NCBI GenBank assembly: GCA_017871115.1
Contig: JAFCIZ010000002.1
Span: forward strand, 2,563,501-2,627,500
DNA length: 64,000 nucleotides
Source: Cunninghamella blakesleeana
Lineage: Eukaryota; Mucoromycota; Mucoromycetes; Mucorales; Cunninghamellaceae
Direction of reading: 5' to 3'
The notes under the pieces are model-generated. The model searched no databases. It had not been told where the DNA came from and saw only the letters and a program-made list of their open reading frames with translations. Below are positions 54,648-64,000 of this stretch, piece after piece (the first letter of the stretch is position 1; every line of letters starts with the position of its first letter). The position numbers and the translations under genes were made by a program.

Positions 54648-56633
54648 TTATTTAGCACTTTGAATGGCTAAATTCACTTTTGGAGGAACACTGAAACCAA
54701 ATGATTTTGCTACTTTTGTAAGATCCAAACTATTGACATCAAAAATCTTTTTCAAACCAAAGGAAGCATAAGCTTGTAAGTAAGATCGGTAGCCATCACG
54801 AGCAGATTGATGAAGATAATAATTCTTTTCTACTAATTTTTCTAATTGACTTTGTACATTGGCGATTTTATTGATGGGGAATTGATATTCATTTAAAGGA
54901 ACTTTGGCATGTTTCAAATAACGTAAAAAGCCTAATTCACTTGGTAATAAGAATAATAAACTTTTACCTTGTTTACCACCACGAGCTGTTCGACCCACAC
55001 GATGAATATAATCACGGGGATCATCTGGGGGATCGTATTGGACAATCCAATCGACTGCTGGGATATCTAATCCACGAGCTGCAACGTCAGTACATAATAA
55101 AATCCCTTTGTCTGCATTAATAAATTCAAAGAAAGTCGTTGTTCTTTTTTGTTGTTTTTGTTTTCCCTATAAAGATGGTAATAAATAATAAATATAAAAT
55201 ATTATTTGTTAATATATATTATTTTGATAGAATGTATAATGATTAATTATTACTATTTAATTTATATATATATTAAACTTACATGAAGTTCAAGTACAGG
55301 TACATCAATATAATTCATTAATTCAGCATGATATTTAACAGAGTTACAACTTGAGAAGAAGACAATGACCTTTTTCTTGAGATTCTTACGTAAAAAGGTA
55401 AATAATAACAAAAAGCGTTTATCTGATTCACATACAACATATCCTTGTTCTAATCCTTCGGCTGTTGATGTATCTTTCTTTTCATCCACATTGATATATA
55501 AAGGACCTTGTTTTAATGAAATACGGGCAAGATCAGAGACTTTGGTAGTTTGTGTTGCAGAGAATAACATAGATTGTCTTTCTTTTGGAAGGATTTTAAT
55601 GATTTGACGCATTTCTTCTTCAAACCCAATTTCTAAAATTCGATCAGCTTCATCGATAACAAGTGCTTTGATATTTTTGAATACGAATCCTTTAGTGTTT
55701 TGTAAATGATCCAATAAACGTCCAGGTGTGGCAACAATTAGATTGACCCCTTTGACTAATTTTTCGGCTTCTGCACGTCGATTTGCTCCACCTATCACAA
55801 TACCAAAGGTATGTTGATGATATTGTAATAATTCTTTGGCTACACCGAAAATTTGAAGTGCTAATTCACGAGTAGGAGATACAATAATCACACCAGTACC
55901 TATTATTAAAGATTTATAAACATACATAAAAATAAAAATAGATGATAATCATTAATAATCATAATAAATAAATATATAATATGATACATATATATATATA
56001 TATATAGCTATTTTAATTCCCTTCATATATTGTCACTTTTCTCTCTCTCTATCTCTCTCTCTCCTCTTCATATTTATATTTATAGTTACCATTTCTAGGC
56101 TTGAACTTCAATCGATATAATAACTCAATAGCAGGGATCAAGAAAGCAAGTGTTTTTCCACTACCAGTTTTAGCTGCACCTAATACATCACGACCGGCCA
56201 TAAGAGGAGGAATAGTACGAGCTTGAACTTCAGTCATTTTAGTGAATCCCATGCTCTTAATAGCTTCTCTTGTTTTATCACAAATATCAAGACTAGCAAA
56301 ATCCATATTTACTGGAAGATCTATAATATAGTTATAAATAAATGATTTAACTATTAATCTTTGTTCTTTTATATAAATATTTATTATTATTAGCTTTTTA
56401 TTCTATGTTATATTTTATCACATACCAGGATTAAAAGCTGATTCTTTTTCTTCAATTTTAGATTTAGCATCGCTTTGATCTTTAGTAGTTTCTTGTTCTT
56501 CTATTTCATCAACTTGTTCTTCATTGTCCTTTTCTACTTTAGCTATTTCTTTTTTTTCTACTGCTTTCTTTTTTATTGGTGTATCATTTGTTTTTTGTGT
56601 ACGTTTACGCTTTTTATCAATCTTATTGCTCAT
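54648..56633 (-). CDS. HAS1: DEAD-box ATP-dependent RNA helicase Has1 (DDX18)
   Basis: Four minus-strand exons from ATG 56633 to stop 54648, about 550 residues. The first exon encodes a Lys/Glu-rich tail ([17 protein letters not shown]). Helicase motifs follow in order: Q motif (FTKMTEVQ), [10 protein letters not shown], Ia PTRELALQ, Ib [47 protein letters not shown] and [11 protein letters not shown]. The C-terminal Has1-specific domain ends [11 protein letters not shown], a hallmark of this subfamily. Has1 acts in the nucleolus in 40S and 60S ribosome assembly, releasing snoRNAs. The gene is convergent with the MFS gene and, 158 bp apart, lies head-to-tail with THI20. Confidence 0.96.
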
Positions 56634-56791
56634 GTTATTTTTTTTAAAAAAAAATATATATTAATAAAAAAGATAGAAAGAGAGAAAAAAAAAATTAAAA
56701 TTCAGTTTCAAGAAATAGGAAAAAGATCAGTGGCTTGTTAAATTTTAAATCACAACAGCATGAAATTTAAAAAATATTAAAAAATTTAAAT

Positions 56792-59104
56792 CTAATTTTT
56801 ATTGATGGCCATTTCCCAAAAGGCTATTTCTAACTTTGTAGCTTGTTCAAAATTACTTAATAATTCTTTAAACCGAGTAGGAGAAGTGGATACACTATGT
56901 ATTGCAAGCTCTTCCATCAATTCTTTAAAACAGAAATAATAATAATAAAATAAATTATATATGTTAATAAACAGTTCTTTTTTTAAAAAAATTATTTATA
57001 TCCACTATGATAAGAATAAATGATCATTGTACCTTTTCCAACTTTTACTGCTTGTTGAAAATCGTCAGAGGCATAAGTACAAATCCAAGGCCAATAAGGA
57101 TTACCTTCTCGCTTAGTATTAGGATCATTATAAAGTTTTAATCCTATGTCACCATATCCTAATAAACAAGGGGCCATAGCAACTTGCAAATCTAATTGAT
57201 CACCGCATGCTCCTGTATATAATTAGTCATAAATTTATAATATATATACATGTAGTTATTAATAAAAATAAATAATCACCCATTTCAATAAAACTAAAAA
57301 AAAATCTATATGAATATCATTTCTACCTTTATCCAAAACAAATCGAGTATAAGCAACATTGAACACACTTTCAGTAGTATTTAAAACTTCTTCTTTACTA
57401 ATACCCCATTCTTCACAATACTATAAAGTATATATAAAAATGAAAATAAGTAAAAATTAGCTACTTCATATAATCAAAATTAGATTTATACAAGTGAGTT
57501 TATGTATATGAATTTATGAATTGATTTATTACCTTTATATGAGTTTGCATTTCTTTGTGTATATGGAGAACAATTTTTGCGTTAGCGGCACATAAATCAA
57601 TATCTTTTGCTACAGGTATAAATTTTAGAATGATGATGAATAATATAGTTTAGTTTTAACTCGAATTCTATTTCACTCTTTTTAAATAATATATATGTTT
57701 ATTATTTTCATTCACTTACATTTATAAGCAGCCAGAGCAGCCGAACGAGCATAATGCTGTAAATAAAGGTAATCTTGTTTAATATAATAAATAAAAGAAT
57801 CTTTTGGTGTTGTGCCATCGGCTAATCCACGTACAAATGGATGATCAATAAATTTACTCCATAATCCTTCGGGTAAAGCGTTCATTATTGCATTGACAAA
57901 GCTTTGACTATTTTTTTAAAAAAATAAATTAATAAATCAATATTATATAAAATGACAAAAAATTAAGATAGTCATAGTAAAGATACATTTTTTTATTTTT
58001 ATTTTTATTTTTTATTCTTTTTTTTAATTTTACCCGGTATATGGCATCCAACGTAAATTATGAAAATGATTAACGGGTCCTGGACCTTTTCCAACGCTTT
58101 CACTTGCAGTAACTATGGCTTCTTGAATATATGTAGTAGCATTTTTTACAGCTTCATGAACTTTAAAAAAAGGGAAATGGAAAATTAAAACAAAGAATGA
58201 AAAAAATCATTATAAAATTATCACTCATACATATGCTTGTTATTACCATTGATTCCTTTAGCAAGTTCAGCAGCAATAGCAGCGGATAAAGTACAACCAG
58301 TTCCATGAGTATTTTTCGTATTTACATATTGATTGGTAAATTCGGTAAATTGTTGAGTAGAAGCTTCATATAAGATATCTGTAACTAAATTTTCTTGGGG
58401 TAAATGGCCGCCCTTAACAAGTACATACTGAGGTCCAAATTTAGCCAATTGTTGAGCCGCATCACGCATTCCTTCAATATCTTTAATCGTATTTGCTTCT
58501 AAACCTAATAAGACCTCTGTTTCAGGTATATTGGGCGTAATAATAAAAGTAATAGGTAATAAATGGGTTAAATATGTCTGAACAGCTTCTGATGATAATA
58601 AACGCGATCCACTGGTTGATACCATAACTGGGTCGACAACAAGATGATGTGAGGCATCTGGGTATTCTTTCAAGGCCTCTACTACAGCTTCAATGGTTTC
58701 CTTGGAGGATAACATGCCTGTTTTAATAGCCTGAGCATCAATATCGTCTAGAACAGTGGTTATCTGTTGCTTTACAAAACTGGCTGGTAATTGATGGATT
58801 CCATTGACACCAAGTGTATTTTGTGAAGTGACGGAAGTAATAACTGAAGTGGCATACACTTGTAAGGACGACATGGTTTTAATATCAGCTTGAATGCCTG
58901 CTCCTCTATACATATATACATGTATATATACAAAATATTAATCAAGAAAAAAAATATAGATATAAAAAAAAATAGTACAATTCAATTATTTAAAACTATA
59001 TGCTTCAAGTTTATTAATACTATCATTATTACTATTATTATTATTTACCCTCCACTATCGCTACCAGCAATTGTTAGAGCTTTTGGAATGTTATTATGAG
59101 TCAT
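56792..59104 (-). CDS. THI20: HMP/HMP-P kinase with C-terminal TenA domain
   Basis: Eight minus-strand exons, first 59104-59049 and second 58905-58247, reach a stop at 56792 and give about 508 residues. The N-terminal half is ThiD-like: ALTIAGSDSGGGAGIQADIK, TGMLSS, VVDPVMVSTSG, TPNIPETEVLLG, VLVKGGHL and KNTHGTGCTLSAAIAAELA, the last containing the phosphate-binding and catalytic Asp/Gly-rich region. The C-terminal half is TenA/THI-4-like: DYLYLQHYARSAALA, a Cys-containing ACGDQLDLQVAMAPCLLGYG and NPYWPWICTYASDDF. It phosphorylates HMP twice to HMP-PP and may hydrolyse pyrimidine breakdown products. The domain order equals yeast Thi20/Thi21. Introns 2 and 7 end in AAG. No riboswitch-like leader is visible. 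Confidence 0.95.
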
Positions 59105-59275
59105 AATTAAAAATATATTAATAGTAATAAATTAAGTAAAATGAAAAGTAAAAAAAAAAAAAGCGAAAAAAAATTGGCTCGAAAAAAAAAGATCAGGTTT
59201 TTTAAACTTTATTTTTTTTAACAAAAATTTCAACCTCCATTAAGATTTTAATATTTCTACTTTATTATATTATAT

Positions 59276-59773
59276 TTAATTTTGTACAAATGAATTTAAT
59301 TTATTAATATCTGCTGCTTCTTCTTCAACTAAACGAGCACCAGGTCCGGACTAATGTTTATATAACAATAATAATAAATAAAAATTAGTTATTACCTTAA
59401 TTTATTTATTTCTTCTCTTTCACTATACACACTTTAAATTAGTATTGTTTATTTATTTATTACATACCTTTGACCATTTATATAAGGTAGGAATAGCAGG
59501 TACATCATATTTTACACGATAAGGATGAGTATTATTGCCTTTCCATTCATTACGACCACCAACAGGGGCTTCAATTAAAACAGCGTTAGGAATAGGAATT
59601 AGAGCTTTTCGAATTAAAGGGTCAGCAATAACACAATCACTACACCACGATTCGTTCGTTTCAGCTAATTCAGTACCAAAGAATAATACAAATACTTTAT
59701 TTTGTTCGTTTTCTAAAGCTTTATTAACTTCATTTTCAAAAGAACTCGTATCAACACGTACAAATTGAACCAT
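59276..59773 (-). CDS. Thioredoxin domain-containing protein 17-like (TRP14)
   Basis: Two minus-strand exons (59773-59468, 59350-59276) give 126 residues, matching the family's usual 120-130. The active site is WCSDC (Cys44, Cys47) after VLFFGTELAETNES, followed by DPLIRKAL and the cis-Pro region VPAIPTLYKW. In TRP14 proteins the WCxDC site reduces small disulfides and cystine in the cytosol rather than ribonucleotide reductase. There is no targeting sequence. The small second exon is supported by the frame and by a clean TTAG acceptor. Confidence 0.92.
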
Positions 59774-61405
59774 TTTTTTTATAAATAAATATGAAAAAGA
59801 AACGAAAAATGAAAAATTGAAAAATTATTTTTATTTTTAATTGTATATTTTCTAAAAATTTTGCGTCATGCTTAAAAAATATTTGCTACTTTTTTATTAT
59901 AAATCAATCACCGTGAAGTACTGAAATCGAAATATTAAATTACAATTGGTTAATATTATTATTATAAACGATTGGCTGTGGGAAATTTACTCTCTTTTTA
60001 AGCTATTCGTTGCTATTTCATTTTATTTTATATTTGATTACAAAACAGAACTTTTATTAACTAAAAAAAAGAAAGATAGAAAGAAACAGAGATATTTATA
60101 ATCATATTTTACTGATGTATTTTTCTTAGATATAAAACTATACCAAATATCCTCTATTTTTATTTAATACTATGTAATATAATTGAGGTTTATGCAAATT
60201 ATGGTATTGAGAAATAAATAAAAAAACATATCATGTATACAATCAAGGAAAAGTTGGCTCTTTCAAAAGCATTTGAGCTTGGTCTTTTTTTTTTTTTTTT
60301 ATTGAGTATCCAATAAGAGGGAAGAAACAATTCGACCATGGTCACCACTACTTTATATATAACACGAGGCAAAATCAAACTTGGAAGGAAAAAAAAAAGG
60401 TCTTTCAACTGAAATCATCTTATCAACATCCGCAAAGAGAATAAAAATAGTAATGAAAAAAATGCGCACACACAATTCTTCACGGCAGCTTCAAGTAAAA
60501 CATCACCTTCGTTCTATTAATTCGAATAACAAAGTGAAAACTTTCTATTAGCCATTTATACAATTGATATAAAAATCGATATAACCATAAAGAATCAGTT
60601 CTATGTATATTATTAATATTAATTTATTTATATTGAATAACTTTTGCAACATCATCAAAAAAAAAAAAAAAAAAAAAGAATTTGATTCAGTTAACATGAT
60701 TATAACCAATGATGATGGCAACTATTAACTTTTACAGTCTTTAAACACCTGGGTAACACAAATAAAAAATGATTTTTTAAATTTGAAGAATTTTGATATT
60801 ACCCCATTTCAATATATACAATGCTAATACACTGAGTTATTAATTATAAATTTAATTTTCTATATGACATATATATCAATACTATATGTATATAATATTG
60901 ATCTGATGAGCAATATACATATATATATTCAATACATTAAAAAACTTTTGCATAAATCTTTTATTATTTTTAACAGTATTTGTCTATATATACTATTTAA
61001 ACGTATATTCAATAAATTATAGAGTAAAAGCTATGGTTTATATTATAAGGTAAATATATACTAGTTAACAAGGTTAGTAAGCAATGGATTTTATAAAAAA
61101 AATCAAATGGGTAATTTTGCCAACCAATACGGAGTTTAAATTTAAATTTACATATGATTGATTTTGAGTTACTCCTTTTTTTTAAATAGGTGCTTTTTGT
61201 TTTTATTTTTATTTTTTATCCTTCTCTCTCTTTTTTTACATTCATTGCTCTTTAATATATACATATATATTTACAACTTTATTAAGTAAAATAAAGTTAT
61301 TTATTCTATTATTTTAAACCTCATCTTATTTATTTTAATATAAAGTGCCCTTTTATTTATTATTTTGAATTATAATCAATTGACTACTTTTCATCCTATA
61401 GAAAC
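59774..61405. other. 1.6 kb divergent intergenic interval
   Basis: It separates the TXNDC17-like gene (-) and the VAP gene (+). It contains an A run at about 60658-60676, a T run near 60284-60300 and the word CGGAGTTTAAA (61130-61140), about 275 bp before the VAP start. The frame at 60199-60408 is composition-driven. No gene seen. Confidence 0.5.
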
Positions 61406-61887
61406 ATGTCTGTACAAATTGAACCTAGCGAAGTTTTATCCTTTAAACGTAAGTTAATATATATATATAAAGAAAAGAAGGACAATAAAGAATATATACA
61501 GAGAAAAAGAATAAAAAGACAGAGAAAATAACAAAGGATATAAATGACATACAGTAAAATCGATATATATATATATATATATTATTTAGATGGAAAAAGA
61601 AGTTAATTAAAAATATAGATATTAAATACTAATATATAAAACATACCATTATTTATCTAGGACCCTTAACGCGTGCAACTAAAGAAACTTTAACTATTCG
61701 TAACACTTCCGACCAAGATATAGCATTCAAAGTTAAAACAACTGCCCCTAAATTGTATTGTGTACGTCCTAATTCTGGCAAAGTGCCTGCTAATGAAGAA
61801 TTACAAGTTCAAGGTAAATAAAAATAAAAAAGGGAAATAAAAGAGTAATAAAAAGAGATAAAGCGATTGAAGAAGAAAAACTGCCCC

Positions 61888-61923
<36 letters not shown>

Positions 61924-62714
61924 TTATTTATTTATTAAACTTGATGCTCTATATATTTATCAATTTTATAGTCATGCTTCAACCTTTCAAAGAAGAACCT
62001 CCAGCTGGAACAAAATGTAAAGACAAGTTCCTTGTTCAAACTGTTTCACTTGTTGGCGAATTAAAAGCTATGGAATTACAAGATATTGTAAGTATTTCAT
62101 CAAAATCTAATAATAAAGATAAATATAAAAAACAACATAATTATTTTATCAATCGATAATGAAGAAAACGATTTACATATATTATTTTATAACAATTTGG
62201 CCAAATGAATTAATTGATGAAATATTTCCTCCCTTCCTTTTATTTAGTGGCCTCACGTGGAATCAAACGCAAAAGATTTGATTGAACAAATTAAACTCAG
62301 ATGTGCCTTTGTTGATACTCAATCCTCCAACGAAGTTGTAAGTTTTAGATTAAAAAATATTATATAATTGTGTAATTGGTCTTGTTATCTATATTTATCC
62401 ATTTATTTATTTCTAATTTTTATTTATTTATATATATACAATAGTATGAAACAGATCGTTCTATTAATGAATCATCAATTGAAACAACTACTGTATCCAA
62501 GGAAATTGAGGAAGGTGAAGTAATAACAGATGAATTAACTCGTTTAAGATTGGAATTGGATGCATATAAAAATGAAGTAGAAGCCCTTCGTTGCCGTGCT
62601 CCTGATGCTCCTACTAAAAAACTTGATATTGATACGAAAGTGAATATCCCTGTGGCCATTGTTGTTGCCATTGTATCCTTCTTATTATCTTATCTCTTAT
62701 TTGGTCGTTCTTAA
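61406..62714 (+). CDS. SCS2: VAP/Scs2-type MSP-domain ER membrane protein
   Basis: Five exons (61406-61448, 61661-61813, 61972-62087, 62248-62337, 62445-62714) give 223 residues. The N-terminal MSP domain shows IEPSEVLSFKRPLTRATKET, AFKVKTTAPKLYCVRPNSGK and the FFAT-binding face, followed by VMLQPFKEEPPAGTKCKDKF. A glutamate-rich linker leads into a coiled coil (ELTRLRLELDAYKNEVEAL) and a C-terminal transmembrane anchor (IPVAIVVAIVSFLLSYLLFG) with only two or three residues after it. That is the standard VAP layout: a tail-anchored ER protein that tethers lipid-transfer proteins through FFAT motifs at membrane contacts. Length and order are normal. Confidence 0.96.
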
Positions 62715-63070
62715 ATAGTTTTTTTTTTTTTTAAAAAAATAATAATAATAGTAGTAATAACTATAACAATAATAATTATACAACTAAGCCAGCTCCTTTC
62801 TTTTCTTTACCTTCATTTTTTTATTCTTAATATATATGTATATGTATATATTTATATCATATAAATATAATCATAATTTTTTAATATTATTATTATCTGT
62901 TTTATAAATCAAAAAAACCAAAACACTATTATACTACAAATCATCCCCTTTATTTTTTTTTATTTTTTTAAAAAATAATATTTCACTATTAAAAAATAAA
63001 ATACGTAAAATAAAATAAAAATAAAAAAAAGAATCATTGATAATATAATAATAATGAAACCTTTATTTAT
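62715..63070. other. Convergent 3' intergenic interval
   Basis: 356 bp of AT-rich 3' flanking DNA between the VAP gene (+) and the SDR gene (-). No feature seen. Confidence 0.5.
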
Positions 63071-64000
63071 TTAATCTTGTTTTTGAATTTCTCTTTTCAC
63101 TTTCATAGCCTTATAATCACCAGTAAATCTTAAAAATACCTTCATGATTTCTGTAAATACATTCCAATCTAATATTTTAGTTGTAGCAATTTTCATGATA
63201 ACAGTAATAATACCTTGGTCAGATACAATAACTTTACCAGCGTTGCGGCAAATGGTTTCAGCGATAACAGATGGAGGTGATGAGATTTTTTGAGCTGAAA
63301 TGAGTGCTGACATCTTTCCTGCATTGCTGTAGAAGTTAGAATTGATAGGTGAAGGATGCTAAAAACGATAATATTAATAATAATAATATAAGCATAAAAT
63401 TATAAAAGTGTATAAGTATAAATATGAGTATAAAACTTACCACAACAAGAATATCAATTTTATCTTCGGCATATTCAGCAGCTAAAGATGCTGCAAATGT
63501 AGTCAAAAAGATCTTAGTAGAAGCTATTTTTTTTTTTTTTTTTGTTATATAATAAAGTAAATAGATAAAAAAAAGGATAAATAGATTAACATATTTTCAT
63601 TTGTAAACATATATATATATATACAACTGTGTGTGCATATACACGTTTATAAGTATATATATATATTATTTACCATATAAAGCGCTCATAGGATTAGGAA
63701 TAAAACCAGCACTTGATGAAGTAAAAGTCACCAATCCTCTTAATTTACGATCCAATAAACGATTTAAAAAGTGATGAGTCAATACAAGACAAGCAGTAAC
63801 GTTTGTATGATAATTGGCCATATTACGCTCAAACTTGATGTCCGCAAAGGCACCAGTAGAAATAAATCCAGCATTATTACAAAGGATTTGAATATCAATA
63901 TCATCGGTTTGTTCACGAATTTTGGTTAAATAATCGCCTTGACTATTTGATAAATCACACCCAATGAAACGGAATGTTCTTTCAGGGAATTCTTGAACAA
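63071..64000 (-). CDS. Short-chain dehydrogenase/reductase, 3' part (cut by window edge)
   Basis: At least three minus-strand exons: from 64000 to about 63675, about 63523-63440, and about 63360 to the stop at 63071. Visible SDR marks are IGCDLSN, the N-N-A-G motif (ILCNNAGFISTGAF), the catalytic Ser region (LVTFTSSSAGF) and the active site Tyr-x-x-x-Lys formed across an intron (ALY/ASTK). A substrate-loop region VVHPSPINSNFY follows, then a C-terminal segment ending in charged residues. The Rossmann glycine motif lies beyond the window. The C-terminal half has a conserved, partly hydrophobic segment (VIMKIATTKILDWNVFTEI) that may associate with membrane. The substrate is unknown; a classical SDR acting on a lipid or alcohol is the likeliest class. 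Confidence 0.85.

Overview
The window is a stretch of nuclear genome from an intron-rich, very AT-rich eukaryote, almost certainly a fungus and most likely an early-diverging one (Mucoromycota-like). The support is a class IV-type chitin synthase with QRRRW, a fungal-type bifunctional THI6, a ThiD-TenA fusion of the THI20 type, an MT-A70 protein of the kind linked to adenine methylation in early-diverging fungi, a transmembrane ADAM protease, and about a hundred short introns (mostly 60-180 nt, GT-AG). The species assignment is inference. Nearly all gene models below were checked by summing exon lengths for an open frame. Exon edges could be off by a base or two.

Layout. Base 1 to about 409 (-): edge fragment of an unidentified gene. 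957-3779 (+): alpha/beta hydrolase fused to a tyrosine phosphatase. 4259-5809 (+): intronless F-box/LRR protein. 6135-7371 (+): proteasome beta5. 9206-12604 (-): ADAM metalloprotease. A 3.6 kb gene-free interval follows. 16218-19035 (+): FYRN/FYRC protein. 19728-21130 (+): acidic membrane protein. 21445-22334 (+): secreted DUF3455-like protein. 23415-25541 (+): MT-A70 protein with DPPL instead of DPPW. 25787-29454 (-): COG2. 30749-32554 (+): mitochondrial Phe-tRNA synthetase. 33982-35440 (+): low-complexity protein. 37427-37930 (+): RRG9/neugrin. 39052-43630 (+): chitin synthase. 44477-48858 (-): PMR1 Ca/Mn ATPase. 49195-51344 (+): THI6. 51881-54377 (+): MFS transporter. 54648-56633 (-): HAS1 helicase. 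56792-59104 (-): THI20. 59276-59773 (-): TXNDC17-like. 61406-62714 (+): VAP/SCS2. 63071-64000 (-): short-chain dehydrogenase, cut by the window edge.

Most genes are unrelated housekeeping genes. The functional links are THI6 and THI20, which together carry out the last steps of thiamine phosphate synthesis and lie within 10 kb, and a loose Golgi/secretory group (COG2, PMR1, chitin synthase, VAP). No transposon, tRNA, rRNA, CRISPR or TPP-riboswitch-like element was recognised. The most interesting items are the hydrolase-phosphatase fusion, the DPPL MT-A70 protein, two microexons, frequent AAG 3' splice sites, a 30-bp-arm perfect palindrome, and a diverged tandem repeat whose copies differ only by transitions.
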